Of a DNA stretch of 64,000 bases, positions 63,758 to 64,000 are shown piece after piece. How positions within the stretch are numbered: the stretch's first letter is position 1; each line of letters opens with the position of its first letter. The notes beneath the pieces were generated by a model. It made no database searches and was not told the DNA's origin. It saw only the letters and a program-made list of their open reading frames with translations. The stretch is from Hirsutella rhossiliensis (Eukaryota; Ascomycota; Sordariomycetes; Hypocreales; Ophiocordycipitaceae). The translations under genes and the position numbers were made by a program. The stretch is from NCBI RefSeq assembly GCF_020360975.1, contig NW_025408686.1:372001-436000 (forward strand). The letters are read 5' to 3'.

Positions 63758-63850
63758 TGAGCGCGGTTTCAGCATGGGGCCTGCCTATATAAAAATTCCC
63801 GCTGTGGTCTAGGATATCCAGGTATCCCGGGACGAATTGACCCGATATCC

Positions 63851-63861
63851 CTGAGGGGGTG
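63851..63861 (+). promoter_or_regulatory. TRIM polypurine tract
   Basis: Ctgagggggtg immediately precedes the right LTR. It equals the Copia copy 1 tract apart from one RIP-type base. Confidence 0.85.
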
Positions 63862-63934
63862 TGTCGCGTATACTATATGCGTTAATTGACGCTGTCGCTT
63901 GTATCTGATAGGCGGCCACATCTTTTTCGTGACA
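63862..63934 (+). repeat. TRIM right LTR
   Basis: 73 bp, TGTCGCG...CGTGACA, ending in CA. It differs from the left LTR by five transitions and one T in a homopolymer. Confidence 0.93.
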
Positions 63935-64000
63935 ATAACTTTTCGAAAAGAAATATAATAATTTCTAGAGATATTATTATTCTAGAAAATAAATTTATAG

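Larger units (their letters stand above)
63564..63934 (+). mobile_element. TRIM: 371-bp miniature LTR retrotransposon
   Basis: Two direct LTRs of 74 and 73 bp (TGTCGCG...GTGACA) flank a 224-bp GC-rich interior, with a perfect 5-bp target duplication ataac at 63559-63563 and 63935-63939. A primer-binding site follows the first LTR and a polypurine tract precedes the second. The interior encodes no retroelement protein, so the element is non-autonomous. The LTR start, primer-binding site (14 of 14 bases) and purine tract match Copia copy 1, making that family the likely helper. All five base substitutions between its LTRs are CA/TG-to-TA changes. The host DNA is saturated with RIP, so the insertion is recent. 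Confidence 0.93.
60476..64000 (+). mobile_element. Second Copia family (copia-B), 5' part, RIPped
   Basis: A different Copia element whose gag, protease and integrase do not match copies 1-6. It comprises a probable 5' LTR (about 60476-61163), a primer-binding site relic ggttataagcct (61167-61178, from GGTTATGAGCC), then gag-pol to the window end. The TRIM at 63564-63934 interrupts it; coding similarity resumes directly after the TRIM. The 3' end is outside the window. Confidence 0.75.
61255..64000 (+). pseudogene. copia-B gag-pol relic
   Basis: Read through TAA/TAG: a UBN2-type Copia gag (KLKGSSNYT-like start near 61275, then DYL-type block GYLNKVKEVFEELKAQKI at about 61575-61630). A knuckle follows at 61863-61904 in which all four C-x2-C-x4-H-x4-C ligands read Tyr. 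The protease active site at 62341 reads YNTSAT (from DTGAT; Asp to Asn, Gly to Ser). The pre-integrase region has His and Cys changed to Tyr (about 62740-62900). The integrase ends with NGVIKRINRTILNK and a YLYNRTP block (about 63236-63365). A final block near 63942-64000 resembles the RD(V/I)xFxE linker. Inactive. Confidence 0.75.

Noticed and set aside
63601..63792. A 63-codon open frame inside the TRIM
   Set aside because: It starts inside the LTR, crosses the primer-binding site and hairpin, and resembles no protein; the element is non-coding by structure.

Overview
This window reads as an AT-rich, gene-free block from a filamentous ascomycete (Pezizomycotina-type) genome that has been through repeat-induced point mutation (RIP). 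Nearly all of it is nested, decayed retrotransposons. CA and TG dinucleotides are almost absent from the old copies (none seen in 3001-3600), while CpG persists. ATG starts and TGA stops have therefore largely vanished, and ancestral CAA/CAG/TGG codons became TAA/TAG. Most of the coding relics here lack long ATG-started ORFs and are recognised only when in-frame TAA/TAG are read through. I find no host gene, functional tRNA, rRNA or CRISPR array. The species cannot be named from this.

Layout. 1-2950: 5' part of a large Ty3/Gypsy element, here called G1, minus strand. 2951-5520: 3' part of a chromodomain Gypsy, G2, plus strand. 5530-8370: truncated Gypsy pol, G3, plus strand. 8370-9760: unassigned decayed DNA. 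9760-11283 and 17424-17645: inverted copy of the G2 3' end, split by a Ty1/Copia element (copy 1, 11284-17423), the best preserved autonomous element. 17646-23936: Copia copy 2, minus strand, heavily RIPped. 23937-30737: G1 copy b, plus strand, from integrase to 3' LTR, with two extra ORFs. 30819-34548 and 53493-55072: Copia copy 3, minus strand, split by a complete G1 copy c (34549-53492). G1 copy c itself contains the complete Copia copy 4 (46149-52499). 55073-57063: 5'-truncated LINE, minus strand. 57064-60081: 5' half of Copia copy 5, minus strand. 60082-60475: Copia fragment, plus strand. 60476-64000: a second Copia family (copia-B), plus strand, with a tiny intact LTR element inside it.

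The standout feature is 63564-63934. It is a 371-bp terminal-repeat retrotransposon in miniature (TRIM): two 73-74 bp LTRs, a perfect 5-bp target duplication (ataac), a primer-binding site, a polypurine tract and a GC-rich non-coding interior with a tRNA-like box B. Its first seven LTR bases, its 14-base primer-binding site and its polypurine tract match those of Copia copy 1, which suggests that the Copia family mobilises it. The primer-binding site is complementary to the anticodon loop of initiator tRNA-Met, implying half-tRNA priming as in Drosophila copia and Ty5.

The elements give a relative history. Copia copy 3, G1, G2, G3 and copia-B are old and saturated with RIP. Copia copy 4 landed inside G1c and is moderately RIPped. 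Copia copy 1 and the TRIM came last and carry light CpA-type damage. Two insertions have their empty sites preserved in sister copies in this same window.
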